Below, piece by piece: positions 23,478 through 33,900 of a DNA stretch of 64,000 nt. The notes under the pieces were generated by a model, which was not told the origin of the DNA, did not search any database, and saw nothing but the letters and a program-made list of their open reading frames with translations. Every line of letters begins with the position of its first letter. The first letter of the stretch is position 1. A program made the position numbers and the translations under genes. The stretch is taken from contig OX335659.1 in NCBI GenBank assembly GCA_946894095.1, positions 5,773,501-5,837,500 of the forward strand, given 5' to 3'. This DNA comes from Incurvaria masculella. Taxonomy: Eukaryota; Arthropoda; Insecta; Lepidoptera; Incurvariidae.

Positions 23478-23931
23478 AGAGATTTTCGGTTTTGGGCTAG
23501 AATGTTTCCATCTTATACAAAGTTTCTTGCAAACGCCGCACAAAAAGTAACGAACGTTGAGACACTAATGAAATATAAAATTATAGAATATAATAAAGCC
23601 ATGTTGGCCAAATCTTTTTCAGAATTACCGGTTCATTGGTATTGTTTTACCAGCCATTATAAGTTTTTATTCCGTTAGAAAGCGCTATAAAAGTAAGCGC
23701 CATCTAGCGGTTTAACATTTCCTTAATGATACAACAAAATCAGTGAACCGAACATTGAGAAAATATTTTGGCGACTACCTCTATGGCTGTATTTAACATT
23801 TATATAATTGTGAGACATCTAGGTATTACTTTATATTTAGTTTTTTTATATACTTAGCCCCGCTGTCGGTCCTTCAGCAGGCTGTATATCTCATGAACCG
23901 TAATAGGTACACGGTAACATTTGCCTCTTAA

Positions 23932-24402
23932 GGCGCTAGGACTAGCCAACTACTCGCGCCATACAAATGCACTTTTCAACAAATGTGATAATATGTAGTG
24001 AAACGCTTCAGCAAATCCAAATAGAACTCGAGACTGATAATGGATTGTTAATATTTTTTGATTCCATCATTTATTTAAATAATAATAAAAATTAAAAAGT
24101 TGATTTTTCTCATTAGAAATCTGAAGGTAATTCGATTTCTAGATATAAGCAAAAACAGCATATATGCATAAACAAAAAAATCCATTTGCTTTTAGATTTC
24201 TACATTTAGTAAAAAAAGTTCGGAAATGGACACCGTTTCCGCAATGTATTTTGTATAGAAAAAGGAAACATACATTAACAAAAATTGGTTGATTCCTAGA
24301 CAATGAATCATATATTGTAAGAATGACACTTATAATCGTCAGACTTAGTTAGTTAACTTGGGGTGCCTCGTCTAACTTTGCGATTTGGCTAGTACCAGGG
24401 CC
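23932..24402 (+). mobile_element. TTAA-flanked MITE, family C, copy 1
   Basis: TTAA at 23928-23931 and 24403-24406 flank a 471-bp element with imperfect inverted ends (GGCGCTAGGACTAGCCAA and TTGGCTAGTACCAGGGCC). An inverted copy lies at 51991-52462. TTAA target sites are diagnostic of piggyBac-type integration; no transposase is encoded. Confidence 0.75.
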
Positions 24403-24529
24403 TTAAAACCAATAGTAAAAATAGAAAAACCAAAAAAAACTTATTTTTTGGCGTTTTTTGTCCGATTGTTCTATTGACGCTATAATAACAAAAAGGAAAA
24501 ATAGTTTTTTTTTACAACCTGACATGAAT

Positions 24530-25150
24530 GGGGACCACACGACTACCGTTATGATATGAGCCCAATACACCACATTCCTGAAGGAATTAGGTGCCATGCC
24601 AGGACCTTCCCTTTATGAGCACGGCTACATTGAACTGGATGGAAAACACGGACAATCTTTAATTGCTGCTTCGACCATCTTTTCATCCAATGCGATGGTA
24701 CCAACCCGGGCGGGCAAGATTGTTAAAATTTGTCCTGTTAAAACATAAGGTGTTTCAACAGGACGAGCTCCAATTCAAGTTAATAAAATAACAATTACTA
24801 ATAAAGATCAAAATATTATTTGATTAATAGGGTAAAATTGAATTCCTTGAATTTTTTTATTAAATGTAAAGGGAAGGATAAAAAGGATAGCAATGGAAAG
24901 AACTAAAGCAATAACCCCTCCTAATTTATTAGGGATTGAACGTAAAATTGCATATGCAAATAAAAAATAACCTAGTAGGGGAAGGGGACCTACTGTTTTA
25001 CATGGCTTTCGAACCATGGAGCAGCTCGCATTCGTGACGAAATGCATTTATCGAACTCGGAAAAAGAAAGAAAGTGGTGCATGTCGGAATTGAACCCAGA
25101 CCTCTGGTACGCTAGGCCGGTCCCCGTGCCACTAGGCTACGAGCCGCTCA
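24530..25150 (-). mobile_element. tRNA-headed SINE (minus strand) interrupted by mitochondrial DNA
   Basis: On the minus strand from 25150: GAGCGGCTCGTAGCCTAGTGG (box A-like TAGCCTAGTGG) and GGGTTCAATTCC (box B), then TGCATTTCGTCACGAATGCG, AAAACAGTAGGTCCCCTTCC and CTACTAGG. The tail resumes below 24715 with CCCGCCCGGGTTGGTACC and ends near 24530 after TGGCATGGCACCTAATTCC. The 24716-24969 insert replaces about 14 bp of tail. Confidence 0.85.
24716..24969 (-). pseudogene. cytb (NUMT fragment): NUMT: nuclear copy of mitochondrial cytochrome b, C-terminal part
   Basis: Minus-strand translation gives [34 protein letters not shown], and after a TGA codon, SLLVIVILLTWIGARPVET and PYVLTGQILTIL. This is the C-terminal portion of insect mitochondrial cytochrome b, including transmembrane helices and the conserved WIGARPVE and GQILT blocks. 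The in-frame TGA is Trp in the invertebrate mitochondrial code but stop in the nucleus, and the ATA codons before it would be Met in mitochondria. There is no frameshift over about 250 bp, so the transfer looks fairly recent or little decayed. It cannot yield a cytochrome b from the nucleus. The base composition is the low-GC type of insect mtDNA. Confidence 0.95.
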
Positions 25151-25194
25151 CGTATATAAAAACAAATTTTTATTTCTGTCTTCTTATATGCAGT

Positions 25195-25448
25195 TTCGTT
25201 TCGATATATTTTCCGTCCGTCCGTCTTTCTGTCACAGGCCTGTATCTCATGAACCGTAATAAGTAGGCAGCTGAAATTTGCACAGAGTGTGTATTGATTT
25301 TGCCGCTATAACAATAAATAGGTAAAATTAAAAAATATTAAAAAATTAGGGCCCCCTTGATTTTTTTTATATTTTTTGTGTTAAATCTTGTACGATTGTG
25401 CGGAACCCCTTCGTGTGCGAGTCCGACTCGCACTTGGCCGGTTTTTTA
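25195..25448 (-). repeat. GGGTTCCGTACCC-type element, truncated
   Basis: Runs from CCGTCCGTCCGTCTTTCTGT through CATGAACCGTAATAAGTAGG and ends GAGTCCGACTCGCACTTGGC and CGGTTTTTTAA. The GGGTTCCGTACCC terminus itself is missing. Confidence 0.8.
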
Positions 25449-25616
25449 AATTAAAAATTGTTTGTGAAATAGAAGACCAGAAGCCCGATTCTGCTTTTGT
25501 CCAATTTCAAACCATTCCTTATGAGTTATGTTTCGGTCAAACATAACACGCTAAGTTTTGAGTGCGGTTTCCAAAAATCGGTGGTCAGCTAATTCACGCA
25601 CGTGTTTTGTTATTGT

Positions 25617-26920
25617 CTACTAGCAGCCCGTCTCGGCTTTGCACGGGCATAATATAATTGAAAAAATATTATTTTGACACAATGATACACAAATAAACCC
25701 CTTATTACGTAGAGTTCCTAAAAAAAGAGCATATACCTACATTTAAATATTTGAAATAAAATAACAAATTTTGTGAATATATTTTTTGTATTTTTTTCTT
25801 TTTTTGTATTTTTTACTTTTATGTATTTTTCATACTATTAATTATTGTAAAAAGTCATAACCACAAAACAAAGCCTTTAAATAAATAATTTAATGAGTTA
25901 AAGCCCGGAAGTAAACATTATTTGATGTTGTTTTATTTTTCAGTTAATATGATACTTTTGAGATTACCGCGGTCGTTAGACATGTTTGAAAAATGTTACG
26001 GCTTTTGAGAATGTATCTTCCTGCCGCTTGAAAAGCCGTAACATTTTTCAAACATGTTTAACTGTTATTAGTTACCTACAACTAGTACTATAACCTACAA
26101 CTAAAAAGTATGTATTTAATCAAAAATCATAAAAAATCTTTAAGTTACTTATTTATTAGGATAACTAAATGTACAACATATATTAACAGGTCTAGTTCTG
26201 AAAATAACTTTTTGAATGCGTTTAGTTACCTACTAAACTAATTATCATGAAGCGACAAAATATTATCAAGCGACAATTCCGCACACGGCTGCTGCGTAGG
26301 GAGCCCCTCCCGTACCTCTGAGTGACGCCTACAAACTCTAAAACGCATAGTTGGCCGAGCGGAGTTTTTTCTAATTTTTAAACTCTAGATATCTTTCGAA
26401 TGAAATGTCCGAATCGAATAATTCAAAAAGTTATATAAAGGTATTGAAACAGTCTTAAATAATCATTTATTTATTTCGATAAGGATTAATATCTAGGTAC
26501 AAATAAAGAGCCTTTTCTAGCGGCGGTATTTAAATTTTTATTTTAAAATAAATACACACTTATTGTGTCATATCTATAATAGTTAGATGCATGCTGTTGC
26601 GACATTTTTTGTAGATAATAATGTGTTCTATAAAATTGTAGCACATCATATTGTTCTAGCGTGAATAGTTTTCGCAGCGCACGCGATGTAAGGAACATTC
26701 TTGGTATTTTTTTTGCACCTAGGGTTACGTTATCGGAGTTTTGGTAAGGATCCCTAATTTTTTTAAGATAAAACATAGCCTATGTCCGTCGGATAGACTG
26801 TAGCTTTCCAACGGTGAAATAATTTTTCAAATCCGTTTAGTAGTTTCAGAGCCTATTCGGTTCAAATAAACAATCAAACCTTTCCTCTTTATATAATAGT
26901 ATAGATATAGATGGAGTGGT
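25617..26920 (+). repeat. Decayed interspersed repeat with typical lepidopteran ends
   Basis: Opens ACTAGCAGCCCGTCTCGGCT and TTGCACGGGCATAATA, and ends with CATAGCCTATGTCCGTCGG, GTAGCTTTCCAACGGTGAAA, then CTTTATATAATAGTATAGAT. These two ends recur together in many Lepidoptera repeats. The interior is AT-rich without a surviving ORF. It may be two nested elements. Confidence 0.55.
25980..26057. repeat. Perfect 27-bp inverted repeat with 24-nt loop
   Basis: The left arm, 25980-26006, starts ACATGTTTGAAAAATGTTAC and ends GGCTTTT. The right arm, 26031-26057, is its exact reverse complement. A transcript could form a fully paired 27-bp hairpin. The arms are undecayed although the surrounding repeat is decayed. 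Confidence 0.9.
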
Positions 26921-27567
26921 TTGTCTTGCGCGCCGCCTAAAGGGTAAAATAACCTGTCACGAATTTTATAGTCAATTGCTCTCTCAAATATGACATACGA
27001 AAAGAAAGAGACAGCGATATGCCAACGTAATGTAGAAAAGTGATATTCGAAGTTCGGCGATGCGATGCTCCGAATTTGACAATTACAATTCTCAAAACCG
27101 CACGTTTTCGGCAAAACACACGGCCCATGAGAACATGGAGCGCGCGCTACGAGTTTGCGAACAAAACACAAACACAACGCATGCGTTTTGCAAACTGCGC
27201 TAGTAGAATACCATTTCGCGCGAAACATGCAGTTTTGAGAAAACACAAACATAACGCGCGCAGTTATCAATTAGCAGAATAAGGCTTCTGATGGGTGGCT
27301 AATTGGATACGTGGACACGCCTTAAGGAATTACCTACCTGATAATATGAATGGAATTTTCAAGGAAAACGAGGTGAGTAATTTAACAAATGGAGAACGAT
27401 TCTCGGTACCATCTTTGCATATTAAAGGTTAGGTAATAGTGCTAATATCACGTTGTACCGCTAAACATGCCATTAGAGCTGTGTGGATTTTGGTTTTATG
27501 GTTTTGAGGCATCGTTTGACCTCTATTTGGTATTTATTATCAAGTCAAGTATTTATTACCAAATCTT
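26921..27567. other. Intergenic, no gene seen
   Basis: Overlapping antisense open frames at 26827-27282 contain no domain. An ACCAAAT...ATTTGGT-type dyad lies at about 27528-27565, just before the LINE-homologous sequence. Confidence 0.35.
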
Positions 27568-30240
27568 ATCATCTGCGCAGTTTATATACCTCCAGCATCT
27601 CATATTGGCATTTACGAGTCATTTCTAAGCAGCCTGGAACAGGTGTTGGTAGATAACAGTAACTCTCATTGTGTAGTAGGGGACTTCAACTTACCTGGTA
27701 TTTCTTGGATATTCTCCGGTTGTTCTGGTTCTGGTGTTCCGAACATAAGTAGATTACCCGTCGGTTGTCCCTCGTCGGCACTGTTACGAAAAATGTCATA
27801 CCTAGGCCTGCAGCAGTTCAATTCCATTAAAAATGTTAATGATAGATGCCTTGACCTCCTTCTCAGCAACCGTGAATTGAGTACTTACCATGTTGATTCC
27901 CCACTACTGCCTGAAGATAGACACCATCCAGCTCTATTTTTCCAAGTACCACATTTACTTCCGAATAAATTAAAAAGAAAATATTAATGTAAACCCAATT
28001 TTAGAAAGGCGGACTACAATGCAATAAATGAGGCAATAATGGATATTCACTGGGAAAATGAAATCGCAGAATTATCGGTTGAACAGTCACTTAAGACTTT
28101 TTATACCTATGTTCGTGATATTATTGAGAAGCATGTACCTCTCCAACATCAGAAAAGTGATAAGTTTCCTGCTTGGTATACAACTAACTTAATAAAACTG
28201 GCTAGAAAAAGAGACAAGGTTTGGCTTAAATGGAAAATATATAAAAATATTTCAGACTATCGCAAATTCTCCCTTTTACGTTCTAATTGTAAAAAACTTG
28301 CTAGTGAATGTCATAAAAAATATTTTGATACAGTTGAAACATCGATGCAAAACAATATCAAAAGTTTTTGGTCTTACGTTTCGTCATTAAGATCTTCCGA
28401 CGACTATCCAGCAGTAATGTCTTTTGAAGGAATTAAATCAGACAATTGTCAAGATATTTGTAATATGTTTTCTCGGTTTTTCAAATCCACATTTGAGCCA
28501 TCTTCTATTGACCAACATCATGATGTGGAAGAACTTTTAAAGGATAAGCAATCAAAGAATTGGGGCACTGATTTTATCGATAAAATCACGTTAACAGAAG
28601 TCGGTGTGTATAGGGCACTCACCTTACTAGATCCTAATAAAGGAGCAGGACCTGATAAAATTCCACCTTACTTTCTTAAATACGCCTCAATATCTCTATT
28701 TGCTCCACTTACCTTGCTTTTTAACAAATGTTTGGCTGAAGGTTATTTTCCTGATGAATGGAAATTGGCCTATATAATTCCAGTGCACAAAGGGAACTCT
28801 CGTCAAAAAGTTCAAAATTATAGGCCTATTTCTATATTATCGGGAATAGCTAAGCTTTTTGAGAGGCTGGTACACGACCACGTCTATCCTGTACTTGCAC
28901 CAAATATTATTGCACAACAGCATGGGTTCGTCAAAGATAAATCGACAGCTAGTAACTTACTTATTTACTCCCATTTTTTATTCAAAAACATGGACCTTGG
29001 TCGACAGGTTGACGCAGTTTACTGTGACTTTAAAAAGGCCTTCGATAAAGTCGATCACTTTATACTCCTGCAAAAAATTATGTTTAACGGGATCAAGGGT
29101 AGCTTAATGAGATGGTTTGCTTCTTATCTTACTAATAGGCAACAAGCAGTGTCACTACGGGGCAATATCTCCAGTTGGGTTTCAGTTTCATCAGGTGTTC
29201 CGCAGGGATCAATTCTTGGCCCCTTACTTTTTATTATGTTTATTAATGACGTTGTGAAATGCTTTTCTTATTGTAAATTTCTTTTATACGCTGATGATAT
29301 CAAACTGTTTGCAACAGTGTGTACATTAAGTGACTGTTTACTGATTCAACGTGATTTAGAACGATTCGAACATTTCTGCACTGAAAATAAAATTTCTTTA
29401 AATTTAAATAAATGTAATCAAATCACTTTTACGAAAAATAAAAAAGTAATTTTTCACCAGTATCACATTGGAAGACATACCCTCTAGCGAGTTCACAGTA
29501 TAAGAGATTTAGGTGTCATCTTTGACTCAAAACTGCACTTCGGTGAGTACGTCGACAGTATTATAAATAAAGCTTTTAGTTTACTTGGATTTATAACTAG
29601 GACTAGCAGGTCTTTCAGGAAACTTGAAACGTTCTCACTTTTATATTTTACGCTTGTTCGTTCTCAACTTGAATATTGTACCCCAGTATGGAACCCTTTC
29701 TATGAGGTTTATTCTGATAGAATAGAGAGTGTGCAGAAAAAGTTTCTTAGATTTCTAAGTTTTAAAATGAATGATCGAAAGCGGTCTTATGCAAAAATGT
29801 TGATAGATTACAAGTTCTCCGCTCTTTCTAATCGGCGTGCACACTTTGACCTAATAATGCTACATAAGATATGCAATAATGTTCTTGACAGTCCAAACCT
29901 GCTCCAACTTGTATGTCTTAGAGTACCGTCAAAAAACACCAGATGCAGTGACTTATTCCACCTTGGTCGGACACGCACCAACGCTGGCCTTAGGGACCCT
30001 TTGCATAGAATGTGTTCGCTTTATAATAAGAACTTATCTGACCTAGACATCTTCTTTGACTCTCAGCGCAACTTCAAGCACAAAATAAAAAACATGGCTC
30101 AATAGGACTGCTATACTGTCACTCTAATTTATGTATAAATTAATTAGCGAGGAATAGGTTAGGATGCAGGTTAGTTCTATAGTCTTTTGTTAACTTACTG
30201 TTTTATTACTTTATCTGTATCTGTGTTTCCTCCAAATAAA
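27568..30240 (+). mobile_element. 5'-truncated Jockey/CR1-like LINE with endonuclease and reverse transcriptase, two stops
   Basis: One frame encodes the ORF2 protein from the endonuclease middle to the C-terminus. Endonuclease blocks are VYIPPASHIGIYESF and VVGDFNLPGISW. RT blocks in order are GAGPDKIPPYFLKY, YRPISILSGIAKLFERLV, AVYCDFKKAFDKVDH, SSGVPQGSILGPLLF, LLYADDIKLF (YADD at 29287-29298) and ISLNLNKCNQITF. These are followed by IRDLGVIFDSKLHFG and the C-terminal YCTPVWNPFYE region to 30105. The only breaks are in-frame TAA at 27985 and TAG at 29485; the frame is the same on both sides. The catalytic Asp residues are intact. The 5' part (ORF1, start of endonuclease) is missing. The 3' end is AAATAAATAAATAAAAAAAA-type at about 30232-30260. 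Confidence 0.92.
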
Positions 30241-30529
30241 TAAATAAAAAAAATAAAAAAAGTCATTCGCAAGCAAGACACATTCTTCAATGCCCTCCAT
30301 GAAAAAAATATATTTATGTTCGTGTACAGAATCACCCCCTCTCGACTCCGACTGCTGGTAGCTGTACCCCAGAATAAATAATACGCTGTACATGGTGTAC
30401 ACCCGATTTGTGCTACATATATGTATGTTAGGATGTCTTGTATAAAAGTGCGTTTGCTATGTTTTGCATAGTATCTAGGTGCTGGATTTTATTTATCAAC
30501 TAAATCATGGAAAATTATTAAATTCCGAA

Positions 30530-30735
30530 AAGTGTTGTTTGGACATGTTGAAACAATGAGTAAAGACAGAATGACGAAACAGATGTACAGAGTGGAAGTA
30601 AGCGGCCTGTGAGTACCGTGAGCAGTATTTAGAAGTAATTCGTAAAAGTCAGGTGCGTAGCATTCGTAATAGGAGAGCTTATCATCTCTGCCTACCCCTC
30701 CGGGAAAACAGCGTGATGGACTAGAACATACGATA
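30530..30735 (+). mobile_element. RTE-like LINE 3' fragment
   Basis: The frame reads LFGHVETMSKDRMTKQMYRV, then EVSGL and stop. This resembles the FGHV-x-RM-x-(D/E)R block near the end of RT proteins in RTE-like and related LINEs. Downstream text ATAGGAGAGCTTATC and CTGCCTACCCCTCCGGGAAA with GCGTGATG is familiar from lepidopteran RTE 3' UTRs. Confidence 0.55.
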
Positions 30736-30867
30736 TCGGTACGCGAAAAGCAACTATCTGCGTCATCTGCGTGTTACTAGGACAGCATTACACGTGTACA
30801 CGAACGAGAGGTTAAACTATAGGGCAACAAAACATGATCTGCAGGTCTATTCCTGGCATTCAGTAAT

Positions 30868-31045
30868 CAGGAATCCTGATTCTAGAAAACCGCTTTTATA
30901 GCGATTTTCAAACCGAGTTTCTCGACGGAAAACCTCGATTAATTAAAAAAAGCTATGCTCCGGAATATTTACGTCAAGAAAATCGCTTTGAAAATCGCTA
31001 CAAAAGCATTTTTCTAGACTCAGGACTCCTGATTCCTGATATATT
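30868..31045. mobile_element. MITE-like inverted repeat, ~175 bp
   Basis: The left end has AATCAGGAATCCTGATTCTA and GAAAA; the right end has TTTTTCTAGACTCAGGACTC followed by CTGATTCCTGAT. Related, more decayed copies lie at 12138-12290 and about 60565-60655. Confidence 0.65.
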
Positions 31046-32439
31046 GTGTAGTTAGCAAATGAATTGTCATCTCATCTACGATATGTTCGTGCTTTTATGC
31101 TCACTTAGGTTTCTAGTATATTTTTTCTTACATTTAGTTAGTTTACGTAGCACGTAATATGTTTTGTTTGTTTGTATTTTCCCTCATTCTCAGAACCTTG
31201 AATCACTGTTAATTCTATGTTTTTGGATTATATGTGTATTGTTTAAATTTGAATGTTTTGTGTAACCGTTTGATTCCTGAATAAATAAAAAAAATTGCGG
31301 GTACAGGTCCCGGCAGTCAACTTAGGCTGGAGTGCACCATCTGTGGTTAACCTCAGTGTTACTTGTATTATTTAGTTAAGATATATCTAAGAGTTCGGGA
31401 AAAGCTCCTCCAATTGTTCACCGAATCTAGTGAGAACGATCACATCGGAACGATAAAATCTGAACTAAAAATCAAAAGCATTTAAATAGGTGATGATTGG
31501 GCTCCCGGGACAGTTCCTCGCATGAAATTAAAACTTAGTCTTGGGAAGCCAACTCTTGCGCTAATTTGTTTACAAAGTAATACACACTCCTAAATTCTCA
31601 CTAAATCAGTAAATAAATTCCGACCTATGCATTTGCCAGTCATTCCGCGTGGCGCTGCGATCGATTACCAGAGTAGGTACCAAAGTGAATTCCTCTCCTG
31701 AGAGCTTGAGTTCACGGGAATTCCCAGAATTGGCCTCTTAATCTCGGTTTAGCTGCCAGGAGCGATTTCATTCTAACCAGAAGCCTTGAAATGTTGACGG
31801 AAGAAACATTCCGCGGTTGTATTGTACCTCTGTCATTTTGTAACAACAATGTGGCTTTGGTAGTTATGCCGCGGCCATTTTATAACACATACCTAATGAT
31901 GTATACCTAAATAGCTAAAGTAGACACCGGCAGAGATACGCACGACGGCCGCTTCTATTTTCAAATGTCTGCTGTCGTTAAATTATTTTAAAGTGTCATA
32001 TTCTAGTGACATTTTTATCAGCGCCTGTCTGTTGAACTTGTGACAAGTTCCGTCGAGCAATGTGAACGCATGTTTAAATTTAGAAATGTCCCTATTCTCG
32101 CGAGTGCCTACATGCAAGCGCTCATAACCGGTTATCATATCCCGTCCAAATCATATTTATTGGGAAATAGATCTTGCACGAATCTACCGCCTGATGAATA
32201 ATAAAATATGTATATTATTCACCCTCAAGGAATTGGTGCGTCTGGACAAATATACACTCACTGCTCACAGAACTTGATGACACCTTGTGATATTTACAGC
32301 CTGAAACCTTAGCTAATATTTCAGAATGTGTTCACGCCAATATGGCATGGGTGACCTAGGTGGGTAGTTTTCACTTCACAATCATTCAATCCCATCCGAA
32401 GTTTTTCCTATGCCACCCACTCTCGCTCTGCTACTAGCT
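31046..32439. other. Intergenic; contains one arm-like repeat at 31555-31740
   Basis: The segment CTTGCGCTAATTTGTTTACA, ACTCCTAAATTCTCACTAAATC and GGGAATTCCCAGAATTGGCC at 31555-31740 reappears as a reverse complement at 34262-34505 (and in part near 62190). No gene seen. Confidence 0.5.
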
Positions 32440-32695
32440 GTCAAGCACGGTGCACGCATGCACCGCGTCCCCGCAACCCTTTCATCGTGGAGATCCTCTT
32501 AGGGCTCCACGCCCGGAACCCGCCGCGCCACGCTGTGCCGCCGAACGCTGTCCCGGGACCCGACGCCTAGGAGCTGGTGCTGCTGGAGGTAGGTGGCTGT
32601 TCCTACTCCTCTGGTGACCCGCTGTGACGTCCCGAGGCTACCGGGCATTGCCCTCGTTCGCTCGTGAAGTGCGACCTGCCTGGGCGCGTACAGAA
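32440..32695. other. GC-rich patch of unknown nature
   Basis: Strongly GC-rich against AT-rich flanks (for example CCCGGAACCCGCCGCGCCAC). No long open frame, splice pair or promoter motif is convincing. It may be a LINE 5' fragment. Confidence 0.35.
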
Positions 32696-32811
32696 TGTGT
32701 TAACAATATTTTCTTTCTCTTTATTTTTTAAAGTTACCTAGGTAACTTTAAAAAATGTTGACATGTAACCAGATTTTTGAAAATTTTTGGATATGTATGT
32801 TATTCTCAAAA

Positions 32812-33015
32812 AAAAAGGAAGAAGTAGCATACGGTCGATATCGGACCTCCGCCGTATGGCCACAGCGGCCATATAATTGTATAGGAATCTGACTTGGTGT
32901 GTCGTGTGCCACACAGTCGAAACATCGCCAGCGCGCGCTCTAAAGATGCGTTCAAGTCAGTTCTCTCCCACCCAAACAAACCCTCCAATTCCAATTCCTA
33001 TGTCTGCGTGGCCAT
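32812..33015 (+). repeat. Interspersed repeat, family B, copy 2
   Basis: Same order of landmarks as 22140-22385: GGTCGATATCGGACC, TATGGCCACAGCGGCCATAT, GTGTGCCACACAGTCG and CCCTCCAATTCC. Confidence 0.7.
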
Positions 33016-33368
33016 TCTAAGTACCGAGCGAGGAACTTATTTTTTCTAGGTCCACGATGCTTCTCTGGGTGCAATCAGTTTCATGCAAACAATAGAACTA
33101 CTTTAATCTGTTAAATTGACATTTATCGCTAAGGCGTAAATAAAAAAACTGTATTTGCGAAGTTTCCAAGATATTTCAAAGGCGTGCTCTATTTAACGAG
33201 TATCCGTGGACGGATTAAGGGATTAAGGCATTTACATGGTAAGTTTTTGAGTATGTTTTCTTGCTGAAAAACAATCCCACAACAATATTATCTCTGGCAA
33301 TCAAGTATCAAAAGTATTCCAGCCCCTTAATTTTGAATTGACTCGTTTTCGAAATCATGAAAACGCAG

Positions 33369-33755
33369 CGAGCGGCTCGTTGACTAGAGGTGCGGAGCAT
33401 ACCAGAAGTCTAGGTTCGAATCCCCGCGCCCCGTTCATGCACAATTTTCTTTCCTTTTCTGCGATGGATACGTGCATTTCGAAGCTGTTCTATGGTTCGG
33501 AATCTATGTAAAACTGTAGGTCCCCAGCTCTTAGTGGTGGTAGGATTAACCCCGCCCGGGTTGGTACAATCGCATTCGATGAAAATATGGTCGAAGCGGC
33601 AATTAAAAATGAACCTCGTTTTCCATCTAGTTCAATGTAGTTGTATGTAGTTGTAGTTGTAATGGAAAGGTCCTGGCATGGCACCGAATTCCTACGGGAG
33701 TGCTGTGCGTTGGGCTAATATCATGACTGTGGATGTGGTATTAGACCATCAAGGT
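33369..33755 (+). mobile_element. tRNA-headed SINE (plus strand)
   Basis: Head CGAGCGGCTCGTTGACTAGAG with box B GGTTCGAATCC at about 33412-33422. Then GATACGTGCATTTCGAAGCT, GTAAAACTGTAGGTCCCC, CCCGCCCGGGTTGGTAC, ATGGTCGAAGCGGCAAT and TGGCATGGCACC. The same tail as the 5S-headed SINEs. Full-length. Confidence 0.85.
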
Positions 33756-33900
33756 CCAGAGTCGGAATTCTCACCTAAATTGACGTTTACGTTTGACCTT
33801 TGTATGGGGTTTGACGTGAAAGTTTTACTCCTTATTCTGTGGCTATCTTCTTCAACCTGTATTCGGTTCTATCCGGCATTTTCCGGATAGAACCGGTGTT
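33756..33900. repeat. Fragment of the 47.5-kb foldback family plus a short hairpin
   Basis: TTCTCACCTAAATTGACGTT and TATTCTGTGGCTATCTTCTT match the element near 47449-47600 and 60118. At 33864-33876 and 33883-33895 perfect 13-bp arms (CGGTTCTATCCGG) surround a 6-nt loop. Confidence 0.55.

Noticed and set aside
24808..25047. Apparent 79-aa membrane protein on the minus strand
   Set aside because: It is the cytochrome b NUMT fused at its front to SINE sequence; the upstream ATG lies in the SINE and the stop is a mitochondrial Trp codon.
33369..33435. A tRNA gene
   Set aside because: Boxes A and B are present but no cloverleaf with a proper acceptor stem is seen and it continues into a SINE body.
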